From NCBI GenBank assembly GCA_050945135.1, contig JBMNSJ010000065.1, positions 1-6,916 on the forward strand: 6,916 nucleotides of DNA, written 5' to 3'. The position numbers and the translations under genes are program-made. Under the pieces are notes generated by a model. The model saw only the letters and a list, made by a program, of their open reading frames with translations. It was not told where the DNA came from and made no database searches. Of this stretch, positions 1 through 5,792 are shown piece after piece. The stretch's first letter is position 1. Every line of letters begins with the position of its first letter. This stretch comes from WRIS01 sp050945135. Lineage in GTDB: Bacteria > Actinomycetota > Coriobacteriia > Coriobacteriales > Eggerthellaceae.

Positions 1-416
1 AATGGAAACCAAAGATTTTAGCCTTTTGTTGCAACTGGTGTACCTATGCAGGTGCCGATCTTGCAGGACTAAATCGAATGAAATATCCCGCAGACGTGCG
101 ACTTCTTCGCGTGCCATGCTCAGGCCGCGTGAATCCACAGTTTGTTCTTCATGCCTTCCAAAAAGGCTGCGATGGCGTATTGGTCTGTGGCTGCCACCCC
201 GGCGATTGTCATTATTCCACCGGAAACTACTTCACCAGGCGCAGAATGCTTCTGTATCGACGCTTTCTTGAGTATTTTGGCATCGACCCAGAGCGTTTCC
301 AGGTTCGTTGGATTTCGGGTTCCGAAGCGGGCAAATTCCGCGATACGGTAACCGAAACCTGCGAAACAATCGCCGAGATTGGTCCAAACACGAGATATAG
401 AGAGGAAGGCCGCTGA
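1..416 (+). CDS. mvhD: MvhD-family [2Fe-2S] electron-transfer protein (hydrogenase/Hdr delta-type subunit), 5' partial
   Basis: The open frame runs from the window edge (first full codon at base 3) to TGA at 414-416, giving 137 visible residues. The family is about 140 residues long, so probably only a few are missing, unless this is the tail of an HdrA-MvhD fusion. Cysteines sit at visible residues 9, 10, 13 (CCNWC, then TYAGAD), 39 (CSGR), 56, 62, 64 and 69 (CGCHPGDCHY). This is the signature that holds the [2Fe-2S] cluster in MvhD/FlxD proteins. In methanogens and many anaerobic bacteria, MvhD passes electrons from a donor module to the flavin of HdrA in soluble bifurcating complexes. The stop overlaps the next start by one base (TGATG), so the genes are cotranscribed and translationally coupled. 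A start at the ATG at 78 would delete the first cysteine group and is wrong. The family call is firm; whether to name it mvhD or flxD depends on the missing neighbours. Confidence 0.93.
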   Translation, partial: WKPKILAFCCNWCTYAGADLAGLNRMKYPADVRLLRVPCSGRVNPQFVLHAFQKGCDGVLVCGCHPGDCHYSTGNYFTRRRMLLYRRFLEYFGIDPERFQVRWISGSEAGKFRDTVTETCETIAEIGPNTRYREEGR

Positions 417-1273
417 TGACACACATTCAAGACAGTCTGCGCGAACGTGCTCGTGCCCTCCTCGATGATGGAACCATCGGCTATTTGATTGGATGGGAAA
501 ACGGACGCTTCGAAGGGCAAACCACACCAAGCATCATTCGAAACAGTGCTCAAGTAGATAAGCTGGTCTATAACGACTACTGCGTAAATCTGCTATCCAA
601 ATATCCCACCCAAGACCCCAATCCAGAGAAAAAGATTGGTGTTGTAGTAAGAGGCTGCGATTCGCGAGGCATCAACCTCATCTTAAAAGATGGCCAAATC
701 AAGCGAGATGATTTATATCTTATCGGCATACCCTGCACCGGAATGAAGGATGCAGAAACTGGAGAAGAACTCAAAAAGTGCAGCGAGTGCCTACACCGCG
801 ATCCGGTAATCTATGACGAACTTCTTGGAGAGCTTAGAGACGAAAAACGCGACATAGACCGTTTTGCGCAAGTAAAAGCCATCGAAGAGATGGATCCGCA
901 GGCTCGCTATGAATACTGGTCTGATGTTTTCTCGAAATGCATTCGCTGCCGGGCTTGCCGAGATGTATGCCCTAGCTGCACCTGCAAAGAATGCTTCACC
1001 GATCAAAGCGCAATGGGTTGGCAAGGCAGAGAGACCTCTCTTGTAGAAAATCAAAACTACGGAATAACTCGCATGTTTCACGTAGGCGAACGCTGTATCG
1101 AATGCGGTGAGTGCGAGCGTGTCTGCCCAAGTAATCTTCCGCTCATGCAAATGAATCGCAAGATAATCAAAGACGCACATGAGCTCTTCGGAGCCTACGT
1201 TGCTGGTCTTGACGATTGCACCCCTGCCCCTCTCGACCACTATCTTCTCGACGATGTCGAAGAGTTCATGTAG
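416..1273 (+). CDS. FdhB/FrhB-like protein with two [4Fe-4S] clusters (FlxC-type iron-sulfur subunit)
   Basis: Encodes 285 residues. ATG at 416 is preceded by AGAGGAAGG (401-409), a good ribosome site. The N-terminal part (about 15-135) resembles the formate dehydrogenase/F420-dehydrogenase beta-subunit fold, with RGCDSRG at 79-85, IPC ending at C107 and a C122-x2-C125 pair. The C-terminal part has two ferredoxin motifs: C175-x2-C178-x2-C181-x3-C185-P, immediately followed by C188, C190 and C193, and C227-x2-C230-x2-C233-x3-C237-P. I count 17 cysteines in all. There is no signal peptide or membrane helix, so it is cytoplasmic. It probably wires electrons between the flavin subunit two genes downstream and the MvhD-like protein upstream. 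This matches the iron-sulfur subunits of Flx/Hdr clusters, but whether it equals FlxB or FlxC of the sulfate-reducer naming is uncertain. It ends in TAG at 1271-1273, inside the ribosome site of the next gene. Confidence 0.88.
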   Translation: MTHIQDSLRERARALLDDGTIGYLIGWENGRFEGQTTPSIIRNSAQVDKLVYNDYCVNLLSKYPTQDPNPEKKIGVVVRGCDSRGINLILKDGQIKRDDLYLIGIPCTGMKDAETGEELKKCSECLHRDPVIYDELLGELRDEKRDIDRFAQVKAIEEMDPQARYEYWSDVFSKCIRCRACRDVCPSCTCKECFTDQSAMGWQGRETSLVENQNYGITRMFHVGERCIECGECERVCPSNLPLMQMNRKIIKDAHELFGAYVAGLDDCTPAPLDHYLLDDVEEFM

Positions 1274-1277
1274 GAGG
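1272..1277 (+). promoter_or_regulatory. Ribosome binding site that fixes the next start
   Basis: AGGAGG, continuing as AGGAGGTGA, overlaps the stop codon of the upstream gene. It lies 8 nt before the GTG at 1286. The in-frame GTG at 1277 is inside the ribosome site itself, so it cannot be the start. Confidence 0.85.
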
Positions 1278-1285
1278 TGAACTTC

Positions 1286-2308
1286 GTGATACTAGCAAAA
1301 GAAAAACTCAGCGCCCTTCTTGACGAGCTCGCTAAGGAAAAGACCGTCTATGTCCCCAGCGAACATGATGGACAAACCATGTTTGCACCCTATCAACCAG
1401 CAAGCAACGTTTCTTTTGGTGGTGCAAAAACTGATGTCTCACCCAAAGAGACTCTCTTTCCGCAAACAGAAACACTCTATACCTACGAGAAGCTGGGTGA
1501 AGATGTAACTATCAAAGAGGTAAAAACCACGACCGACCAGATAATCTTTGGTCTGCGGTCTTGCGATGCCTATAGCATCGAAACGCTCGATAAGGTTTTT
1601 CTCACTCGAGGATATGTGGATACCCCCTACTACGAGCGGCGTATTAACACGCTTATCGTTGCACTGGCCTGCACAAAGCCTGACCGTGCCTGCTTTTGCA
1701 CCTCGTTCGGAATTGATCCCTCACGCGCAAAAGAGGCAGATATCCAGATGGCTGACTGCGGAGATTTTTACGCCGTCGAAGCTATTAACGAGAAAGGAAG
1801 CGAAGCCCTCGCATCATGGGATTCCTTCCTCGAGCCTACTAACGATATCGTAAACGAAAGCGTACAAAAGCTAGCTGAACAGCGTATCGAATTCCAAATT
1901 GAGCTCAACACCGATAGCGTGAAAGAAAAAATTGACACGTTATTTGAAGACCCCTATTGGGCTGATTTATCTATGAAGTGCTTAAACTGTGGCACCTGTG
2001 CTTTCGTGTGCCCCACCTGTCATTGTTTTGACATGAGCCAGCAAAATAAGGGAAACACGGGCTACCGATTCCGCACTTGGGATAGTTGCATGTTCACAGA
2101 GTATTCCCTCATGGCGGGCAATCACAATCCACGACCCACAAAAAAGGCGCGGCTCAGAAACCGCTTTATGCATAAGCTCAGTTTCTACGATGAGCGTTAC
2201 GGCTCCTCAATGTGCAGTGGTTGCGGTCGTTGCATCGAAAAATGCCCTGTTGGCATTGATATCAGCCGCGTAATCGAAGATGTTCAGGAGGTGGGAGCGC
2301 ATGATTGA
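1286..2308 (+). CDS. Sulfhydrogenase beta/AsrA-like double [4Fe-4S] protein (FlxB-type)
   Basis: With GTG at 1286 the product has 340 residues. The 1277 GTG would add three residues but sits in the AGGAGG box. The N-terminal half (about 1-225) is the HydB/AsrA domain with LRSCDAYSI at 90-98, ALACT at 126-130 and CFCTSFGIDP at 136-145. Two ferredoxin motifs follow: C232-x2-C235-x2-C238-x3-C242-PTC-x-C247-FD and C310-x2-C313-x2-C316-x3-C320-P. Between them lies a family stretch (FRTWDSCMFTEYSLMAGNHN, about 262-281). In sulfhydrogenases and anaerobic sulfite reductases this subunit pairs with the flavin subunit encoded next and relays its electrons. Here there is no hydrogenase or sulfite reductase catalytic subunit, and the flanking MvhD points to an Hdr-linked role. 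It overlaps the next gene by 8 nt. It shares a domain plan with the preceding gene, so the two are probably ancient paralogs. Confidence 0.9.
   Translation: MILAKEKLSALLDELAKEKTVYVPSEHDGQTMFAPYQPASNVSFGGAKTDVSPKETLFPQTETLYTYEKLGEDVTIKEVKTTTDQIIFGLRSCDAYSIETLDKVFLTRGYVDTPYYERRINTLIVALACTKPDRACFCTSFGIDPSRAKEADIQMADCGDFYAVEAINEKGSEALASWDSFLEPTNDIVNESVQKLAEQRIEFQIELNTDSVKEKIDTLFEDPYWADLSMKCLNCGTCAFVCPTCHCFDMSQQNKGNTGYRFRTWDSCMFTEYSLMAGNHNPRPTKKARLRNRFMHKLSFYDERYGSSMCSGCGRCIEKCPVGIDISRVIEDVQEVGAHD
2286..2291 (+). promoter_or_regulatory. Ribosome binding site inside the preceding gene
   Basis: AGGAGG lies 9 nt before ATG 2301 and within the last codons of the upstream gene. It decides for the 2301 start over the in-frame ATG at 2280, which has no such box. 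Confidence 0.85.
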
Positions 2309-3146
2309 GATCGAACATGACTGCACCTGCGATTCAAACCCCTTGATACCGCAAGTATGTAAGGTTATCGAAATTACCGAAGAGACCAGCGATGTAAAAT
2401 CATTTCGAGTTCAAACACTCGAAGGAGAAATTCCTTTTGCCTTCAAGCCTGGTCAACTTGGCATGCTTGGCCTTGCACCCTTCGGGGAAAGCATGTTTTG
2501 CGTATCTATGGGTGGTGACGATTGGATTGAATTCACCGTAAAAAAAGTAGGTACCGTTACTGAACGTCTTCATTTGCTTTACCCAGGTTCACAGGTTACG
2601 GTTCGCGGCCCTTACGGAAACCATTGGCCCGCCGACCAATGCAAAGGACGCGATATGCTCTTTATTGCGGGAGGTATTGGATTGCCCCCCGTTCGCACTT
2701 TCCTACTCCACACGCTTGCTAATCGCGATGATTACGGGCGGATTGATTTGGTTTACAGCGCCTCCACGAAAGCTGATTTAGTTTTCAAGAAGCAACTGTT
2801 TGAACTGTGGCCTGCCGAAAAGGATATGAATGTGCATGTCAGCACCTATCGAGCGAGCGACGATTGGGATGGAGAGGTAGCTTATACCGCCCCCTTCCTC
2901 GAGAGCCTCGGTCTTGATGTAAGTAATACAACAGCAGTGCTATGCGGCGGACCAAGCCTTTATAGAACCTGCTCAAAAGCACTTGCCAACATGGGCGTGT
3001 CCGATGACAACGTCATCACCACACTTGAGATGCGCATGAAATGCGGTATTGGAAAGTGTGGGCGCTGTAATGCCGGAAGCAAGTATATTTGTCTTGATGG
3101 TCCTGTATTTACCCAAGCAGAAGTAAATTCACTGCTCAAAGACTAA
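2301..3146 (+). CDS. flxA: FAD/NAD(P)-binding [2Fe-2S] oxidoreductase subunit, HydG/AsrB/PyrK-like (FlxA-type)
   Basis: From ATG 2301 it has 281 residues, the usual length for HydG/AsrB proteins. The FAD barrel spans about 14-107, with FKPGQ at 48-52. The NAD(P) domain spans about 115-240, with GGIGLPPVR at 124-132 and LCGGP at 214-218. The C-terminal [2Fe-2S] motif is C248-x4-C253-x2-C256-x7-C264, as in PyrK-type electron-transfer subunits. It would oxidise NAD(P)H or reduce NAD(P)+ at FAD and exchange electrons with the AsrA-like partner encoded just before it. In Flx-Hdr systems such a module feeds NADH electrons to bifurcating HdrA. Oddities: the usual RxYS-type FAD motif is replaced by MFCVS (65-69), and the N-terminus carries extra cysteines C8, C10 and C20. 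This is the last gene of the operon, and a terminator follows about 30 bp downstream. An AsrB-like role cannot be excluded, but no AsrC is present. Confidence 0.9.
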   Translation: MIEIEHDCTCDSNPLIPQVCKVIEITEETSDVKSFRVQTLEGEIPFAFKPGQLGMLGLAPFGESMFCVSMGGDDWIEFTVKKVGTVTERLHLLYPGSQVTVRGPYGNHWPADQCKGRDMLFIAGGIGLPPVRTFLLHTLANRDDYGRIDLVYSASTKADLVFKKQLFELWPAEKDMNVHVSTYRASDDWDGEVAYTAPFLESLGLDVSNTTAVLCGGPSLYRTCSKALANMGVSDDNVITTLEMRMKCGIGKCGRCNAGSKYICLDGPVFTQAEVNSLLKD

Positions 3147-3175
3147 GTACGCAAAAGCCCCTTGCGCCACTTAGC

Positions 3176-3225
3176 AAAGTAGTCCCGTACGGTCGACGCA
3201 CATCGCCATACGGGACTATCTTTTT
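3176..3225 (+). terminator. Intrinsic terminator of the electron-transfer operon
   Basis: A perfect 10-bp stem, TAGTCCCGTA (3180-3189) with TACGGGACTA (3209-3218), is followed by TCTTTTT (3219-3225). AAAG at 3176-3179 can pair with CTTT across one bulged base, lengthening the stem. It lies 30 bp after the operon's last stop. Confidence 0.88.
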
Positions 3226-3253
3226 GTGCGATAGAACTTGGCTGCAGTCTATA

Positions 3254-3306
3254 TCTGTCAGAATCGCTTGTTTGAGCTCCGCGCACTCAAAATCGTAACT
3301 GACAGA
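3254..3306. repeat. Nested inverted repeats overlapping a promoter -35 box
   Basis: The outer arms TCTGTCAG (3254-3261) and CTGACAGA (3299-3306) enclose a second pair, TTTGAG (3271-3276) and CTCAAA (3286-3291). There is no T-run after it, so it is not a typical terminator. The right outer arm contains the CTGACA -35 box of the downstream promoter. This is compatible with an operator or a looping site. The repeat itself is seen directly; its function is inferred. Confidence 0.5.
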
Positions 3307-3327
3307 ACTTGAGGGCGGTAGTAAAAT
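3299..3327 (+). promoter_or_regulatory. Predicted sigma70-type promoter for the DUF1648 gene
   Basis: CTGACA at 3299-3304 (5 of 6 to consensus), a spacer of exactly 17 nt, then TAAAAT at 3322-3327 (5 of 6). The start point would be near 3334, leaving a leader of about 38 nt before ATG 3372. It lies downstream of the operon terminator, so the small gene has its own transcript. Confidence 0.6.
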
Positions 3328-3371
3328 ACAACAGCTGATATGTATTACCTAACAAACAGAAGTGACACTTT

Positions 3372-3734
3372 ATGAAATTACCCTCTCCGCCTCTCATACT
3401 GTTCTGGCTTTTTGCAATAGCTGCGCCTTTTGCTGTAACCGCAATCGTACTTTATCAACTACCCCCAGAAGTCACCGAAATTCCGATGCAAATCGGATTC
3501 GACGGTGAAATCAACCGCACCGGACCTCCGGGAGAGCTCTGGATACTCGCGATTATTCTGTCGCTCTGCAATTTCATGATGGCTCTTGCCTATTGCGCAA
3601 ATGATTTTTTGTACGCGAGCGGTCTCGTCCATGGCGTGAGCAAAAACGGCGCACTCAAAGTCTACGTTGTTGTAGCTATGTTTTTAGTTGCTGTACACAT
3701 TGGTTGCACGCTTTCCTTGATTTCGCTTATCTGA
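3372..3734 (+). CDS. Small membrane protein with a DUF1648-like segment
   Basis: Encodes 120 residues with three predicted membrane helices, about 8-28, 56-77 and 96-118. Between the first two helices is QLPPEVTEIPMQIGFDGEINRTGPPGEL (about residues 29-56). Its LP..IP..I.FDG.I.R pattern resembles the DUF1648 domain found in SdpI-type immunity proteins and other small membrane proteins. Full SdpI proteins are longer and have more helices, so this is at most the DUF1648 unit with one extra hairpin. The ribosome site is weak (AGAAG around 3359-3363). It has its own predicted promoter, and the next gene is convergent, so it is probably monocistronic. The molecular function is unknown. Immunity to a membrane-active peptide is only a family-level possibility, and no toxin gene is next to it. 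Confidence 0.7.
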   Translation: MKLPSPPLILFWLFAIAAPFAVTAIVLYQLPPEVTEIPMQIGFDGEINRTGPPGELWILAIILSLCNFMMALAYCANDFLYASGLVHGVSKNGALKVYVVVAMFLVAVHIGCTLSLISLI

Positions 3735-3784
3735 GGCACCCGAATACACAACGTTTAACACTGATTACCTGTCGTAGGCTGCGC

Positions 3785-5677
3785 CTAATCAAGCGCGCTC
3801 GCAATAGCCTGCACAACGTTTTTGCGACTAATGACACCTATAAGCTTGCCTCCTTCAACCACCGGAAGCTTCTTAATCTTCCTATTTGCCAGTATCGTAC
3901 ATGCCTTCTCAAGCGTGGTATCAGCGCTTACACTAATTACTTTGCGTGTAGCAATATCCATGACATTTAGCTCGAGCAAGCCTGCAACGCGATCTTTGAA
4001 GCTCTCATCATCGAACAGGTGATATACCGTAACGGCACTTCCGATATTTGGCAGAGCGCTCTCTACATCACCAAGGTATTTGAGAATATCACCAGTTGAA
4101 ATAAAACCAAGCACCCGTCCGCTTTCGTCAACAATAGGTGCACCACTCGTATTCGCTTTTGCAAACACATCTATTGCCTCCCTTACCGAAGAGGCTGAAG
4201 ACAAAGACGCAGACTGCGCATTCATAATGTGCGCTACTTCAAAGACAAGTCCTCTATCTTGTGAAGGCGTTTTTTCCGCCGAAGCCGTAGCTTTGCCCTT
4301 CTTATTTCGTGCAAAAAATACCGCAATCAAGGCGGCAAGAATTAGCAAAGTTGCCCCGCCCATAAATGAATAGTGATACCCCGTTGCCAGCTGCTCGACG
4401 CCAGAAAGGCTCGGCGAGGTAATAGAAACAACAGCGCTAAGGGAAACAATGAGCACCGTTCCGACCGATACCGCTACTTGGTTCATGGTGTTAGTTACAG
4501 AGTTGGCATGCTGAAGAACTTTATTATCGAGCGAATTAAGCCCCCAAGTATTGAGCGGTGTCATGAGCGACTGAATGCCTAAGGTGAAAAGCGTCGTTGT
4601 CGCAACAACAAAGAGGATTGAAGTATCAATTCCCAAAAGGACCAATAACACTGCAGCACCCACAACAAGCGCACCACCTGTTAGAGCCAAAGGTCGTATT
4701 CCTAATCGATCGAATAAACGCCCTGCCACAAGCCCACAAAATGCACCTAGCAAAGCGCCCGGCAGCATAATTAAGCCACTCACTGTTGCCGTCTGTCCAA
4801 GAACCTGCTGAATGTAGAGAGGAAAAACAACGTTAGACCCCACAAGCGCACCCTGCAAAACAAAGACCCCGATGACCGCAATGCGATAATTGCGCGTCTT
4901 TAGAATGTCTACGCGCAAGAAAGGTACTTCAAGCTTGCCCTGTCGATACACAAAGGCTACGACAAGCCCAAGCCCCGCCGCTATGTATGCAAGAGGGATA
5001 AGAATGGTATCAGCGGAGCTAAGTGAAGCGATTCCATACAAAAAGGCAAACAGCCCTGTTGACGACAATAGTACTGAAGGCACATCAAATTTGGTTCGTT
5101 CAAAACCCTTGAAATCAGTAAGCACTCGTGAGGCAACGGCGATGACGAGCACGGTTAGTATCAACACGAGGATAAAAAGAGAGCGCCAGCCTACTAAGTC
5201 GGCCACAATACCTCCGAGTGAGGGACCAATCGCAGGCGCGAAGCCAATGATAAGCCCGATAATTCCCATAGCTGTTCCTCGTTTTTCACGCGGGAAGATA
5301 AGCACATTAAGCGTCATGGTCATGGTCATGACAACGCCAGTTGCACACGCCTGCATTAAGCGTCCCACAAGCAAAACAGAAAACGACGGAGCAAACGCAG
5401 CCAACAGACAACCGACAGCAAAAAGTAGCTCACCACCGATAAAAAGCTGACGCGTGCGAAAACGCCCCATAAGCCATGCACATAAAGGAATCACGATAGC
5501 CTCAACCAGCCCATATCCTGACGTGAGCCACTGCACCGTTGTTGCATCAACCTCCAGATCACGCATAATTGACGGAAGTGCCGGAGACAACACCGTGAGG
5601 TTAAGTACTGTTAGCAATGCGCCACTCAGAAGCACCGCTACCATTTTCGTCTGCTGTTTTGTAATGCCTAAAGCCAT
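3785..5677 (-). CDS. DHA2-family MFS drug/solute exporter with C-terminal CBS pair
   Basis: Taking ATG at 5677 (GAAGGG 6 nt upstream), the product has 630 residues. The ATG at 5695 would add six and has a poorly spaced site. Fourteen hydrophobic helices span about 11-456, as in DHA2/EmrB-QacA exporters. Visible motifs are GRFRTRQ after helix 2 (about 71-77), GRLMQACATG in helix 4 (about 105-114) and the antiporter motif GFAPAIGPSLGG in helix 5 (about 145-156). A linker (about 457-477) leads to two CBS domains, about 478-537 (GAPIVDESGRVLGFISTGDIL) and 571-630 (KKLPVVEGGKLIGVISRKNVV). These usually bind adenine nucleotides and regulate attached transporters or enzymes. A typical DHA2 protein ends near 470-520 residues, so the CBS tail is an addition. 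It probably exports lipophilic compounds by proton antiport in the cytoplasmic membrane. It is transcribed divergently from a MarR gene with shared operators. The substrate is unknown. Confidence 0.93.
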   Translation of the reverse strand: MALGITKQQTKMVAVLLSGALLTVLNLTVLSPALPSIMRDLEVDATTVQWLTSGYGLVEAIVIPLCAWLMGRFRTRQLFIGGELLFAVGCLLAAFAPSFSVLLVGRLMQACATGVVMTMTMTLNVLIFPREKRGTAMGIIGLIIGFAPAIGPSLGGIVADLVGWRSLFILVLILTVLVIAVASRVLTDFKGFERTKFDVPSVLLSSTGLFAFLYGIASLSSADTILIPLAYIAAGLGLVVAFVYRQGKLEVPFLRVDILKTRNYRIAVIGVFVLQGALVGSNVVFPLYIQQVLGQTATVSGLIMLPGALLGAFCGLVAGRLFDRLGIRPLALTGGALVVGAAVLLVLLGIDTSILFVVATTTLFTLGIQSLMTPLNTWGLNSLDNKVLQHANSVTNTMNQVAVSVGTVLIVSLSAVVSITSPSLSGVEQLATGYHYSFMGGATLLILAALIAVFFARNKKGKATASAEKTPSQDRGLVFEVAHIMNAQSASLSSASSVREAIDVFAKANTSGAPIVDESGRVLGFISTGDILKYLGDVESALPNIGSAVTVYHLFDDESFKDRVAGLLELNVMDIATRKVISVSADTTLEKACTILANRKIKKLPVVEGGKLIGVISRKNVVQAIASALD

Positions 5678-5683
5678 AGATTT

Positions 5684-5689
5684 CCCTTC
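5684..5689 (-). promoter_or_regulatory. Ribosome binding site selecting the exporter start
   Basis: On the minus strand GAAGGG lies 6 nt before ATG 5677. The upstream ATG at 5695 has only AAAGGT directly abutting it, too close for normal initiation. Confidence 0.65.
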
Positions 5690-5708
5690 GTGCATACCTT
5701 TGAATTTT

Positions 5709-5717
5709 TGCTATAAT
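5709..5717 (+). promoter_or_regulatory. Extended -10 promoter for the MarR gene
   Basis: TGCTATAAT is a perfect extended -10 (TGnTATAAT). No good -35 is seen 16-19 nt upstream, as is common for extended -10 promoters. The start point would be near 5724, inside the 14-bp palindrome, so a bound repressor would block it. Confidence 0.6.
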
Positions 5718-5730
5718 TGATAATTATCAA
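5717..5730. promoter_or_regulatory. MarR-type operator O1
   Basis: TTGATAATTATCAA is a perfect 14-bp palindrome of the A+T-rich kind bound by MarR/SlyA dimers. It starts at the last base of the marR -10 box and covers the predicted start points of both divergent transcripts. Confidence 0.75.
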
Positions 5731-5737
5731 CTACGGC

Positions 5738-5765
5738 ATTGTACCCCACAATTGACAATTGTCAA
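5738..5765 (-). promoter_or_regulatory. Strong promoter for the MFS-CBS exporter
   Basis: Read on the minus strand: TTGACA (5765-5760, perfect), a 16-nt spacer, then TACAAT (5743-5738, 5 of 6). The predicted start is near 5731, giving a leader of about 54 nt to ATG 5677. The -35 box lies wholly inside operator O2. Confidence 0.7.
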
Positions 5766-5769
5766 TTGT
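5748..5769. promoter_or_regulatory. MarR-type operator O2, 22-bp perfect palindrome
   Basis: The core TTGACAATTGTCAA (5752-5765) matches O1 at 12 of 14 positions. The symmetry extends four bases further on each side (ACAA and TTGT). The block contains CAATTG three times, at 5749, 5756 and 5763, at 7-bp intervals. Its centre is 35 bp from that of O1. It covers the exporter -35 box and lies in the leader of the marR transcript. Confidence 0.78.
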
Positions 5770-5792
5770 TGCTAGAGGAGAATCGAGGAACT

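Noticed and set aside
120..1240. Minus-strand open frames opposite the first two genes
   Set aside because: They overlap strongly supported iron-sulfur protein genes and have no ribosome sites or recognisable motifs.
3775..3787. Hairpin TAGGC-TGC-GCCTA in the gap between the convergent genes
   Set aside because: Only 5 bp, no T-run on either strand, and it overlaps the exporter stop codon; not enough to call a terminator.
3747..3821. CACAACGTTT occurring at 3747-3756 and 3812-3821
   Set aside because: A 10-bp direct repeat with one copy inside the exporter's coding end; plausible by chance, no supporting context.
3822..5720. Several plus-strand open frames opposite the exporter
   Set aside because: They are antisense shadows of the MFS-CBS gene, with Ser/Thr/Lys-rich translations and no domain support.
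5752..5778. Plus-strand TTGACA at 5752-5757 as a -35 for marR
   Set aside because: No acceptable -10 follows at 16-18 nt (only GAGG-rich ribosome-site sequence), so the extended -10 at 5709-5717 is preferred.
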